Below, piece by piece: positions 8,611 to 17,672 of a stretch of 64,000 bases of DNA. Every line of letters starts with the position of its first letter. The first letter of the stretch is position 1. The translations under genes were made by a program, and so were the position numbers. Origin of the DNA: a virus. The stretch is taken from the IMG/VR virus record IMGVR_UViG_3300037504_000588, positions 1-64,000 of that record, one strand, 5' to 3'. The notes beneath the pieces are model-generated. The model did not search any database. It was not told the DNA's origin and saw nothing but the letters and a program-made list of their open reading frames with translations.

Positions 8611-9346
8611 ATGCAATATTTTGGGGGAAAGTCAAGAATATCAGAAAAAGTCGCAAAATTTATTAACACACACACACACAACACCTACGTTGAACCTTTT
8701 TGTGGGGCATGTAATGTAGCATCTAAAGTGAATATCAAAAATAAAATATTAAACGACAAACACCCTTATTTAATAGCAATGTGGGAGGCATTACAAGAAG
8801 GTTGGTTACCTCCAACAGATATTGATGCGGATATGTATTATTATATTAAGAAAAATAGACATGAATTTCCAATGGAAGTCTGTGGATTTATTGGTTTTGC
8901 TTGTGCATTTGGAGGAGTTTGGAATGGGGGGGTTCGCAAGGGATAAAAAAGGTAAAGAAGGTGGTGCAAATTATGCACAAAGAGGATGTAATTCCGTAAT
9001 GAAAAAACTTGAAGGAATAAAGGGTGCTAAATTTTATAATCTTGATTTTCTTGATTTAACTGACCATATTCCTGAAGGAAGTTTAATATACTGTGATCCT
9101 CCTTATAAAAACACTTCACCTTACAACAAACAGTTACTTGGCGAATTTCCTTATGAAATCTTTATAGAATGGGTTAAAATAATGTCAGAATATAATATTG
9201 TTTTAGTTAGTGAATATAAACACAATGTCTATAAAGATGCAAAAATAGTTTTGGAAATACCACAAAGGAAATCCATGAGAGATAAAAATGGAAACCATAT
9301 AGAAACAGTAGAAGTTTTATTTACATATAATAATTTAGAGCAATGA
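8611..9346 (+). pseudogene. D12-class DNA adenine methylase (Dam-like), frameshifted at a G7 run
   Basis: The first frame (8611-8946) gives the N-terminal half: MQYFGGKSRIS, YVEPFCGACNVAS (motif I) and KHPYLIAMWEALQEGW. It stops just after a run of seven G (8926-8932). The second frame (open from before 8930 to 9346) gives GGANYAQRGCNSVMKKL, SLIYCDPPY (motif IV, DPPY) and the C-terminus. Removing one G joins them into a normal-length methylase of about 244 residues. The break may be a true mutation, programmed or stochastic slippage, or a sequencing error; the adjacent second Dam-like gene is intact. Confidence 0.8.
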
Positions 9347-10092
9347 AATATATGGGAAGTAAAAACCGAATTGCAAAGCACATATTACCAATAATGCTAA
9401 AATATAGAACACCTGAAATGACTTGGGTAGAGCCTTTTGTTGGCGGTGCAAACATGATTGATAAAGTTGAAGGTAAGCGAATAGGTGCAGACTTAAATAA
9501 ATACCTGATTGCTTTATTTACAGCACTACAAAATGGGTGGACGCCACCGAAATTTATTGAAAAGGATAAGCACAAGGATATAGTAAACAATAAAAGTAAT
9601 TATAACCCAGAACTTGTTGGTTGGGCAAGTATAGCTTGTAGTTATAGTGGGAGTGGTTGTGGATTTGCAGGTGTTGTAAAAACAAAAATAGGAACTAAAA
9701 GAAATTACCAAACAGAAGCTATTAATAATATTAATAAACAATTGCCAAAAATTAAATATGTTGAGTTTATTAGTTGTAGTTATGCTGATTTAGATATACC
9801 TCCAAATAGTTTAATTTACTGTGATCCACCTTATGAAAATACAAGTGGTTATAAGAATGTTAATAGCTTTGACCACGATTCTTTTTGGCAATGGTGTAGA
9901 CAGAAAGCAAAAGAAGGGCACACAGTATTTATAAGTGAATATAATGCACCTGATGATTTTTATTGCATTTGGGAGGGTGAATTTAAAAGTAGTTTAAGTG
10001 CGAATGGCAAAAGTGGTGGAAATAAAAATAGTACTGAACGCCTTTTTACCTCAATAGCTGCGATAGCAGACAAAGAACGTGGGCAAACTTAA
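9343..10092 (+). CDS. D12-class DNA adenine N6-methyltransferase (Dam-like)
   Basis: The 249-residue protein has the D12 layout: MKYMGSKNRIAKHI at the N-terminus, WVEPFVGGANMI (motif I, binding SAM), DLNKYLIALFTALQNGW, and SLIYCDPPYENT (catalytic DPPY) around residues 160-171. It would methylate N6 of adenine, often in GATC. Its start overlaps the end of the frameshifted paralogue by four bases. The presence of an intact copy could explain why the first has been allowed to break. Confidence 0.9.
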   Translation: MKYMGSKNRIAKHILPIMLKYRTPEMTWVEPFVGGANMIDKVEGKRIGADLNKYLIALFTALQNGWTPPKFIEKDKHKDIVNNKSNYNPELVGWASIACSYSGSGCGFAGVVKTKIGTKRNYQTEAINNINKQLPKIKYVEFISCSYADLDIPPNSLIYCDPPYENTSGYKNVNSFDHDSFWQWCRQKAKEGHTVFISEYNAPDDFYCIWEGEFKSSLSANGKSGGNKNSTERLFTSIAAIADKERGQT

Positions 10093-10110
10093 TTTGAGAA
10101 ATTAAAATAT

Positions 10111-10398
10111 ATGGAAGAAATGAAACAATTACCTATAACAGAACTTTTGAGAATATATAAAGTTCAAATTAAAACAGATAACATTGATTGTATTAATGAT
10201 ATTAAACTTTTAATAAAGAATAGGGTGTTTGATGATTTCACTATATTTTATGAAGGTGCAAATGGATGTTGCAGTGAGTATAGAAATTCTTTTAGGATAT
10301 TTACAGAAGATATTTTTGATGCCATAAAAGATATTTTAACAGAAGATGAAAGAAACCAATTAGAAAATTATATAATCCGTGAAATAGACAAAATGTAA
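10111..10398 (+). CDS. Hypothetical protein
   Basis: This 95-residue protein has no motif I recognise. Its stop codon overlaps the ATG of the DNA polymerase gene by one base, so it is likely co-translated with it. Confidence 0.6.
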   Translation: MEEMKQLPITELLRIYKVQIKTDNIDCINDIKLLIKNRVFDDFTIFYEGANGCCSEYRNSFRIFTEDIFDAIKDILTEDERNQLENYIIREIDKM

Positions 10399-13300
10399 TG
10401 ATACAAGAACTAAAACAATATTTAAAAGACAACAAAATAAAACATGAATACATTGATGAATTTATATTTATCAACAACAAGTGTTTTGTATTGGTGGCTC
10501 CAAATAAGGAAGGGAAGTTATTCACAGAAGATTTTATTCTCATAACCGATATATCCCCAAAAGAAGATCAATATTATGTATTCAAGTTTGGAGGTAAATG
10601 GTATTACTGTGATAATCCTGCAAAGCCTGAATTAAACTTGTTAAAATACATAGGTGAAGTAGAATTATCCTTTGCCCCTACTCCATTTTTAGGCATTCAT
10701 GGAAAATACGAGATACTTAACGGTTCAAGGGACTATAAGGATTGGTGCAAGAAAGCTAAATTCTTAGAAATAAACACTCTTGGTATATGTGAGAAGAATA
10801 CTCTTGCCGGAACATTATCATTTCAAATAGCATGTAAAGAAAGTGGAATAAAACCTGTAATCGGAGCAACATACACCGTTGACAGAAACGACTACAAGTA
10901 TGATGTTAAGTGTTATGTTAAAAACGAAAAAGGCTGGGAGAATATACTCCTTATAAACAAAGAAGTCAGAATATCAAACAATGGGTATATATTTGAAAAG
11001 GATTTTCTTAAACTACAAGAAGGGTTGGTTATTGTTGTTGACCCTAAAAGCATAGAATTTGATAAAGTATTTCCATTAGATATAAACAAAGATATTTATT
11101 ATCAATTAGATACTTGTGAGTACATTAACAACGATAGGGATAAATGGTATTTAGAGAATTTAAAGAAATTCGTACAGTCTGATATATTTCCAATCGTTAT
11201 AACTGATGCTTACTATCTTGACAAGGAAGATAGCCATATAAAGAAAAAACTCAACCTCATATCAGGCAAAATAGAATATGAAGCTAACAACCAATATTTT
11301 AAACCAATAGATGACTATATTACTGAACTGCATAGTCTATTTAACCCAGAGGATGATAGGTTTGTTGATATACTGGAAAGAGCCATTGCGAACACAAAGA
11401 ACATTTCTAAGGTTTGTGATTTTGAAATACAGACAGGAGTAAAGCACCTTCCTAAATACAAAATGACGAACGAAGAAAAAAAGAAATATAAAAACAATGA
11501 TGAACTTTTCTGGTCATTAATTGAGGAAGGGTTAAGTAAAAAGGAAAATGTTGATATTGATAAGTATGTTAGTAGGATAGAAAAAGAGGTTGAGATTATT
11601 GATCATGGAAATCTGAAAGATTATTTTTTGATTAATTACGATCAAGTAAAGTGGTGCAAAGAAAATAATATACTGACAGGCTTATCTCGTGGTAGTGCAG
11701 CAGGGTTCCTTACATCTAATTTGTTGGATATAACTAAATTAGACCCATTTGATTATAATTTAATTGCTGAGAGGTTTTTAACAAAAGAAAGGGCAAAAAA
11801 TAAAATTGCCGACATTGATATTGATCATGAGCAAGGAAGAAGAGATGATGTAAAAAATTACCTCATAGATAGGTACGGTAAAAATCAATGTTGTTCTGTA
11901 GGAACTTACACAACCCTTCAATTAAAGGGATGTATAAAGGAATTAAGTAGGTTAAATAATATTGATTTTGGCACATCTAATATGGTAACAAGGTCATTAA
12001 AGTTAGAAGATAAAGAGTGGTCAGATATATTTAAAAGAGCAAGTAAAGATAAAATATTAAAAAACTTTATATTAAAACACCCAAATATTATAAATGATAT
12101 TCGTTTAATGTTAGGTTGTATAAAATCAGAATCTATCCATGCTTCCGCTTTTATTATTACTCCCGAAGATAAAAAAGTCATGGAATGGATACCGACAAGG
12201 AAAGAAATTAAAGATGATAAAGAAATTTATATATCTGAATGGGAGGGGTATGACCTTGAAGATGCAGGGTATTTAAAACAAGATGTTCTGGGATTGTCAA
12301 CATTAGATCAAATTAAAGAGAAATTTGATTTAATAGAAAAATATGAAGGGGTTAAATCAACATTTGGTAAAATACCATTAGACGACCCTAAAACATTTCA
12401 TATGTTTTCCGATGGATATAACTGCAATGTGTTTCAATTTGAGGCTGATGGTTTATCTAATTACACAAAACAACTAAAACCATCTAATATAAGCGACATA
12501 ATAGCCACAGTTGCTTTGTATCGCCCTGGTGCAATTGAAAATAACTTTCATAATGAATACATATTATTAAAGAATGGAGAAAAAGAACCTGATTATTATT
12601 GGGGATGTGAAGAGATAACAAAAGATACTTATGGGTTACCTATATACCAAGAACAAATAATGAAAATTTGTCAAGAGGTGGGAGGATTTGATCTTGCATC
12701 TACTGACGAGATACGCAGAGGGTTAGGAAAGAAGAAGATAGAAGTTATTCAACCATTTAAAGAAAAGTTTATTGAAAATGCCGTTAAAAATGGTTGTCCA
12801 GAAAATGAAGCTATAGATATATGGAATATGATGGAAAAATTTGCTGGATATAGTTTCAATTTATCCCATGCAGCATCTTATGGCATCACAGGATATGTAA
12901 CCCAATGGATAAAAGCAAATTACCCTATTTATTCATGGATTGTTGGGTTTAGTTATGCCTCAGAAAACGAAATAGCAGGATACATAAGTGAGATACAGAA
13001 AACAGGAGATATATTAGTAACACCACCTGAGATAAACACCTCCAGCAATACATTTAAGGCTGATTTTACTAAAAACAGTATTCGCTGGTCTTTATCTTCA
13101 ATTAAACAATGTGGAGATAAAGCAGTTGAAGAAATATTAGAAATAAGAGAAGAAGGCGAATATTTTTCATTTGATGAATTTCTTAGTAAGCACGATTTTA
13201 AAGGAAGTAAAGTAAATAAATTAGTTATAGAGAATTTAGTATTAAGTGGTTCTTTTGATGAAATTGAAAATATTAAAAAACCAACACAACGGCTCAGGTT

Positions 13301-13778
13301 AATTGAATATTACCGTGATAAATTTAAGGTGAAAGTTGACAAGAGTAAAGATAAATTCCATACCGATGTTGATTATCTTGATGAAGACTGGTGGTGGTTA
13401 TTGCAACAAAAATTGGTAAGTGGTTTTGCAATATTCCCTTATGAACAGTTGCTTAACGAGGCAATAGAATCAGGTGACAATATAGATGTTGCATTGTTTC
13501 AAGATGAAGATATGGAAGGTAAGAATGTTAAGGTTGGAGGATATATACAGAATATAGATGTTAAGAATAGCAAAAATGGAGATTGGGCTAAGATAACTTT
13601 AGAAAGTAATTATCAATTTATTATAATCACTGTTTTTCAAAGCGAATGGAACGTGATGAAAAAAGATTTTGAAGATGCAGAAAAGAAAGTTGCATTATTC
13701 AGTGGAATTGTAAACAGATATAAAGATAATAATGGTTTAATATTGACTTCTAACAGTGAATATTTAATTTTAGAATAA
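10398..13778 (+). CDS. dnaE: DNA polymerase III alpha subunit (DnaE-type replicative polymerase)
   Basis: The 1,126-residue protein is the likely phage replicase. The C-family core is clear: LSRGSAAGFLTSNLLDIT, IADIDIDHEQGRRDDV (catalytic Asp residues), NVFQFEADGL, QEQIMKICQEVGGFDLASTD followed by RRGLGKKK, and FAGYSFNLSHAASYGITGYV. Near the C-terminus VKVGGYIQNIDVKNSKNGDWAKITLE looks like the OB fold. The N-terminal PHP-like region reads FLGIHGKYEILNGSRDY instead of the usual HLHxHSxYS, so the metal-binding histidines appear lost and PHP proofreading activity is doubtful. No beta clamp or clamp loader is seen in the window, so host factors may be used. Homology is strong over the whole length. 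Confidence 0.95.
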   Translation: MIQELKQYLKDNKIKHEYIDEFIFINNKCFVLVAPNKEGKLFTEDFILITDISPKEDQYYVFKFGGKWYYCDNPAKPELNLLKYIGEVELSFAPTPFLGIHGKYEILNGSRDYKDWCKKAKFLEINTLGICEKNTLAGTLSFQIACKESGIKPVIGATYTVDRNDYKYDVKCYVKNEKGWENILLINKEVRISNNGYIFEKDFLKLQEGLVIVVDPKSIEFDKVFPLDINKDIYYQLDTCEYINNDRDKWYLENLKKFVQSDIFPIVITDAYYLDKEDSHIKKKLNLISGKIEYEANNQYFKPIDDYITELHSLFNPEDDRFVDILERAIANTKNISKVCDFEIQTGVKHLPKYKMTNEEKKKYKNNDELFWSLIEEGLSKKENVDIDKYVSRIEKEVEIIDHGNLKDYFLINYDQVKWCKENNILTGLSRGSAAGFLTSNLLDITKLDPFDYNLIAERFLTKERAKNKIADIDIDHEQGRRDDVKNYLIDRYGKNQCCSVGTYTTLQLKGCIKELSRLNNIDFGTSNMVTRSLKLEDKEWSDIFKRASKDKILKNFILKHPNIINDIRLMLGCIKSESIHASAFIITPEDKKVMEWIPTRKEIKDDKEIYISEWEGYDLEDAGYLKQDVLGLSTLDQIKEKFDLIEKYEGVKSTFGKIPLDDPKTFHMFSDGYNCNVFQFEADGLSNYTKQLKPSNISDIIATVALYRPGAIENNFHNEYILLKNGEKEPDYYWGCEEITKDTYGLPIYQEQIMKICQEVGGFDLASTDEIRRGLGKKKIEVIQPFKEKFIENAVKNGCPENEAIDIWNMMEKFAGYSFNLSHAASYGITGYVTQWIKANYPIYSWIVGFSYASENEIAGYISEIQKTGDILVTPPEINTSSNTFKADFTKNSIRWSLSSIKQCGDKAVEEILEIREEGEYFSFDEFLSKHDFKGSKVNKLVIENLVLSGSFDEIENIKKPTQRLRLIEYYRDKFKVKVDKSKDKFHTDVDYLDEDWWWLLQQKLVSGFAIFPYEQLLNEAIESGDNIDVALFQDEDMEGKNVKVGGYIQNIDVKNSKNGDWAKITLESNYQFIIITVFQSEWNVMKKDFEDAEKKVALFSGIVNRYKDNNGLILTSNSEYLILE

Positions 13779-13783
13779 AATTA

Positions 13784-13815
13784 TTTTGTTTTTATATAAA
13801 AAAGTATTATATTTG
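13784..13815 (+). promoter_or_regulatory. Bacteroidota-type promoter
   Basis: TTTTG (13784-13788), a 19-base spacer and TATATTTG (13808-13815) form the consensus -33/-7 promoter of the Bacteroidota primary sigma factor. The next ATG is at 13834, giving a very short leader. It probably drives the recombination operon from 13834 to the terminator at 16607. Confidence 0.85.
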
Positions 13816-13833
13816 TAAACTTAAATTTGAACT

Positions 13834-14307
13834 ATGAGACCAAAAGAAAGAATCCCTATATTTATGAAATTTATCAAAGTGGGTTGTAATTTAGATAAGT
13901 TAATAAAAGACATTTATAAGTTACCTTTTAAAAAGAAAAAAAGAAAAAAAGTTATTGAAAGCATAAAAGAAAACTTTGATCTAATTGAAGAGTATTGGTT
14001 AAATAATTATGATTTAAGATTTTCTCAAGTCTTGGTAAGTTTAAGATTTATTGATAATTTTGTCGGCTTTTGGTTTTATTTAGAAAGCTATGAAATATTA
14101 AACCAATTAAGTATTCCAGAAAGGGAATATTACCTTTGGAAAAGTATTTTAAACGAAAAGATGGAGAGGTTAAACACTCCTAAAATACAACCAATTAAGG
14201 ATTTAACAACTGAACATATAAAGTCAATATTAGAAGGCGGTTTTGTAGATTCTATACCAAAACATAAGAGAATATTGCAAGAAGAACTTAATTTAAGAAT
14301 TATTTAA
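13834..14307 (+). CDS. Hypothetical protein, first gene of recombination operon
   Basis: This 157-residue basic protein begins MRPKERIPIFMKFI and includes WLNNYDLRFSQVLVSLRFI, a pattern I recall from small phage proteins of unknown function (RIPxI...DLRxxQLL). A lysine-rich stretch (KKKKRKK) lies around residues 32-38. It is the first gene behind a strong promoter. Confidence 0.65.
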   Translation: MRPKERIPIFMKFIKVGCNLDKLIKDIYKLPFKKKKRKKVIESIKENFDLIEEYWLNNYDLRFSQVLVSLRFIDNFVGFWFYLESYEILNQLSIPEREYYLWKSILNEKMERLNTPKIQPIKDLTTEHIKSILEGGFVDSIPKHKRILQEELNLRII

Positions 14308-14325
14308 AAATAAAATTTAATCATA

Positions 14326-14883
14326 ATGAAACACGAAAGTATATTTATCCACACGCCTTCTAAAACAATAGAAATATTAATAGGTGAATTCGGGAGTGAA
14401 GTAGATGGTGACAAATTAACATCTATTGATTACAGTAATCTTTACGGTGAAGCCATAAGTGTTTCCGCTTTACTTAATAAAGTTGGAATACTTAAATCCC
14501 AAGCAGAAGATCAATATAACGAAAAGAAATTAGAGTTTGATATATACGAAGCCGAAAGACGAAAAGAAATGAGGAGACAGGCTACTGACAATGGAGGTAA
14601 GTTTCAGTACGAAAAAGACGGAGAGTGGATGAAGATGACTGAAAAGTCATTAGACGAAGCTATTATATTAGATAAAGGATGGCAGGTTAAAAAGAAGAAT
14701 GTGTTTAAAGCACAAAAAGATTTAGGGTTTGTGGATGCTCTGTATTGGGGGATACAAAGCAAGGACAGAAAGTTGAGCGTTATGATGAAGGGTGTGTCTC
14801 CAGAGGAATTATCTAATGAAATAGTTGAAGGTAGCATCAACACCCTGTTCATTAAGAAACACAAGAAATTAAGTAACAATTAA
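14326..14883 (+). CDS. Putative UvsY-like recombination mediator
   Basis: The 185-residue protein starts with a globular region and contains a helical, charged segment (LLNKVGILKSQAEDQYNEKKLEFDIY) followed by KKNVFKAQKDLGFVDALYWGIQSKDRKL. The order of an alpha-helical segment, a preprocessing step of paired Lys/Glu and a terminal YWxxxxKDRKL resembles T4 UvsY and similar phage mediators. It lies two genes upstream of the ssDNA-binding candidate and next to the SbcD, RecA and SbcC genes. The assignment rests more on context than on sequence. Confidence 0.45.
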   Translation: MKHESIFIHTPSKTIEILIGEFGSEVDGDKLTSIDYSNLYGEAISVSALLNKVGILKSQAEDQYNEKKLEFDIYEAERRKEMRRQATDNGGKFQYEKDGEWMKMTEKSLDEAIILDKGWQVKKKNVFKAQKDLGFVDALYWGIQSKDRKLSVMMKGVSPEELSNEIVEGSINTLFIKKHKKLSNN

Positions 14884-14894
14884 TCATTACACAT

Positions 14895-15191
14895 ATGGAA
14901 ATTAAAATCAGTGATAAGTACAGATTGGTAAGTCAAGAGGTTGGATTTGATGTGATTGAAAAGGTCGTTAGGCATAAAAATAAAAAAGGAGAAAAAGGTA
15001 TAAATGCAGAGAAAACAGGAGAAACTTATGAGTCAGACAATGTATTAGGTTATAATATGTCGTTGGAAGGAGCAATTAAAAAACTAATACATTTAACATT
15101 GCATACCAAAAAATTAAAATTAACTTTATCTGAATTTCTTGAAGAATATAAAAAAGAAAAAGAAAGAATAGAAGAATTAATCAATGTTTAA
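14895..15191 (+). CDS. Hypothetical protein in recombination operon
   Basis: This 98-residue protein is rich in Lys and Glu and contains NMSLEGAIKKLIHLTLHTKKLKLTLSEFLEEY split by short loops, consistent with a small mixed alpha/beta fold. Twelve bases separate it from the preceding stop and 18 from the next start, so it belongs to the same operon. I do not recognise it. Confidence 0.6.
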   Translation: MEIKISDKYRLVSQEVGFDVIEKVVRHKNKKGEKGINAEKTGETYESDNVLGYNMSLEGAIKKLIHLTLHTKKLKLTLSEFLEEYKKEKERIEELINV

Positions 15192-15209
15192 CAATTAAAA
15201 TTAATTAAA

Positions 15210-16577
15210 ATGAGTGAATCAATCAGAAATCGCTTTAGAGGAGCAAAATTGTCTAATTTACAAGACACAATTAAAGAAGCAAAATCAAAGTCTTACAGCC
15301 AAAACGAAAGGCCAGGATTTCATAATGTAACAAAAGAACCAGGGGTGTATAAATTAAGAATTGCACCTCCACACAACGTGGATACAGGTGTTAGTTTTCG
15401 ACCGATTCGTACAACTTTCCTAAAGTGTGAACTTCCTAAGTTGGATGAAAATAAAAAAGAAATAGAAGGAGAGGTTGAAATTAGAGGAAAAAAGGTTTTT
15501 ATTGCTACAATGCATGGAGATTCTATTGAAAAAGACCCTGTAGAGCTCTATATTGAGCACGTTAAAAAACAAGTATATGATCAATATCAAGATAAAGATG
15601 AAAGGCAAAAAAGATTAATACCGATTACAGGAAATTTTAAAAAAGGAAAAGATAATATCCCAGGAATCACTCCCCAAACTAATTATGTAGCCTATGCATG
15701 GATGAATGGAAGGTTAGGTAGAGTAGAGGTTTATCAGTCCATTATGAACAAAATAGAAGAATTAAATATAGCAGAACAATCAGATGAAGAGATTAAGATA
15801 GATATTTTCGCTGACCCCGTAGAACCTATTTTCCTTGTAATAGATAATGACCCTTCAAGGGGAAGCAAGCAGAGATATATTGTATCTAAAGAATCTCCAA
15901 ATTTTGCTAAGTATTTGAAAGAATATAAGAATAAAGAAGAGGCTATTGAGAAATATGAAAAAGCTTGTGAGGGTTATAAAGTATCAGACGAACAATTAAA
16001 AGAACTCCTTGAAAAAGAATCTTTAGAGGAATTATATGTGAATGTTTACACGAAAAGAGATTTTGATCTTGCGCTGAATGGGTTAAAAATTTTCGATGAA
16101 CAAAATGAATATAAAATTTTTGAAAATGAGGAGTTTTTAAAAGAACTTGAAGAGATTGAAAAACAAGTTCCTGAGAAGACTGAAAAAGAGAATTCAAATG
16201 AGGAGAAGGATGTAGAAGATAATTTTAAAAAAACACAAGAGGAACAAGAAGAAAGCGTACAAGAAGATTACACAAAGTGGAGTAAAATTAAATGCAGGAA
16301 ACATCTTGAGGCTTATATTCTTGAGAATTATGGTAATGATGCAATGTTGCCAGAAAAAGTAGAAGGTGATTTGGATGTTTTGAGGAAGTGGGTTGAGCTT
16401 TCTATTAAAGAAGAAGAGCTACCATTTGAAGATTATCAAGAGCAAGAAAAAGATGATTCAAATGAAAAACAAGAAGGATCAAGTAATAATAAAGAAGATG
16501 TAAAAGAAGAAAAAGATTTAAATCCTGATTTAAGAGCAAAATTAGAAAAATTAAAAAATAAATCAAAAAAGGGTTAA
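15210..16577 (+). CDS. Probable phage single-stranded DNA-binding protein
   Basis: The 455-residue protein has an N-terminal region with GVYKLRIAPPHN and RPIRTTFLKCELP, then TNYVAYAWMNGRLGRVEVYQ and EPIFLVIDNDPSRG, a layout I associate with large gp32-like phage SSBs. A long acidic, low-complexity C-terminal part (many Glu/Asp/Gln from about residue 300) matches the acidic tails that SSBs use to recruit partners. A transcription terminator follows. Position between a recombination mediator candidate and SbcD/RecA/SbcC supports the role; no OB-fold motif is unambiguous by eye. Confidence 0.6.
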   Translation: MSESIRNRFRGAKLSNLQDTIKEAKSKSYSQNERPGFHNVTKEPGVYKLRIAPPHNVDTGVSFRPIRTTFLKCELPKLDENKKEIEGEVEIRGKKVFIATMHGDSIEKDPVELYIEHVKKQVYDQYQDKDERQKRLIPITGNFKKGKDNIPGITPQTNYVAYAWMNGRLGRVEVYQSIMNKIEELNIAEQSDEEIKIDIFADPVEPIFLVIDNDPSRGSKQRYIVSKESPNFAKYLKEYKNKEEAIEKYEKACEGYKVSDEQLKELLEKESLEELYVNVYTKRDFDLALNGLKIFDEQNEYKIFENEEFLKELEEIEKQVPEKTEKENSNEEKDVEDNFKKTQEEQEESVQEDYTKWSKIKCRKHLEAYILENYGNDAMLPEKVEGDLDVLRKWVELSIKEEELPFEDYQEQEKDDSNEKQEGSSNNKEDVKEEKDLNPDLRAKLEKLKNKSKKG

Positions 16578-16606
16578 GTTAGGCGCAATTAAGTGTTTTT
16601 AGGTTG

Positions 16607-16649
16607 GAAGGATGTGAGTTTTATTTGTTTCCTCACATCCTTCTTTTTT
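16607..16649 (+). terminator. Rho-independent terminator
   Basis: A perfect 12-bp stem (16607-16618 with 16632-16643; core GGATGTGAG/CTCACATCC) encloses a 13-base T-rich loop and is followed by a run of T. It ends the operon after the SSB-like gene. Confidence 0.9.
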
Positions 16650-16671
16650 AATAAATTTAAAATATTAGAAT

Positions 16672-17667
16672 ATGGATCAGTCTATTTTAATTTCAACAGA
16701 TTGGCATTTAAAGGAAGATAATGTTGATCTAATTAAACATTTAGCTATACAGAAAAGAAATTTAGCTAAAAAATTAGGTATAAAGAAATTGTTCATCTTA
16801 GGAGATGTGTTTCATAACAGAATTTCTCAGAAGCAACAAGTATTGTCAGCTTTACATACTATACTTGTTGATATTTTTTATGGATACGAAGTATATATTA
16901 TTCCAGGAAATCATGACAAAACTGATTATAATTTAAAAGAAAGTTTTTTAGATTGTTTTTCTGCTTATAAAAAAGTAATTAGTAATTATGAATATTTACA
17001 ATTAGGGGATGTAAGATTTCATTTTATGCCCTTTTTTAAAGAAAATATTTGGATTGAAGAGTTCACTCCAAAATTGAATAATGATTGTTTTAATATACTT
17101 TTGACACATATTGCAATAACAGGAAGCAAAAACAATGACGGTTCGTTGGTAGAGTCTTCATTGAATGCAAAAATGTTTGAAAAATTTGATCTTGTTCTTT
17201 CAGGACATTACCACAATAAACAAAAAATTGGTGAAAATTTTTATCACATTCCTTCAATATGCCAGCATAATTATGGAGAAGATAAAGAAAAGGGGTTTAC
17301 AATATTACATAATGACAATAGAATAGAGCTATATAAATCAACCTTTCCTACATACGAAAAGATAATTGTTAATGTGGACGAAAAAAGCAAAAAAGAAATA
17401 GATTCTATTGTAGAAAAATATAAAGACAAAGATAATTGTAGAATAGAGTTAATAGGCAGTGAAAGCAATATTAATAGTATTGATAAAAACAAAATACTTT
17501 CACAGGGTATTGACGTTAAGGCAAAGATAAATGAAATAGAAGACACATCTATACAAGGGCAAATTACTGAAAAAATAACTGATAAAAGATTAAAAGAGGA
17601 ATTTAAAGAATTTTGTGAAAAAGAAAAATTAAATTTTAAAGAAGGTTTAGAATTATTAAAAAATTAA
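16672..17667 (+). CDS. sbcD: SbcD/Mre11-like (T4 gp47-type) nuclease subunit
   Basis: This 331-residue calcineurin-like metallophosphoesterase carries the metal-binding set DWHL (residues 11-14), FILGDVFHNR, IPGNHDKTDY, LLTHIAITG and LSGHYHNKQ. These give the Mre11-type two-metal centre that processes DNA ends. It lies just upstream of RecA and the SbcC/gp46-like ATPase, as in T4 recombination modules where gp46/gp47 resect double-strand breaks. The C-terminal region (from about 225) is Lys/Glu/Ile-rich and probably binds the SbcC coiled coils. Confidence 0.9.
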   Translation: MDQSILISTDWHLKEDNVDLIKHLAIQKRNLAKKLGIKKLFILGDVFHNRISQKQQVLSALHTILVDIFYGYEVYIIPGNHDKTDYNLKESFLDCFSAYKKVISNYEYLQLGDVRFHFMPFFKENIWIEEFTPKLNNDCFNILLTHIAITGSKNNDGSLVESSLNAKMFEKFDLVLSGHYHNKQKIGENFYHIPSICQHNYGEDKEKGFTILHNDNRIELYKSTFPTYEKIIVNVDEKSKKEIDSIVEKYKDKDNCRIELIGSESNINSIDKNKILSQGIDVKAKINEIEDTSIQGQITEKITDKRLKEEFKEFCEKEKLNFKEGLELLKN

Positions 17668-17672
17668 CAAAT

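Noticed and set aside
8665-8682. CA dinucleotide run as a phase-variation tract
   Set aside because: It is short and in frame with the methylase (THTHN), so a unit change would shift the frame, but the G7 run downstream better explains the observed break.
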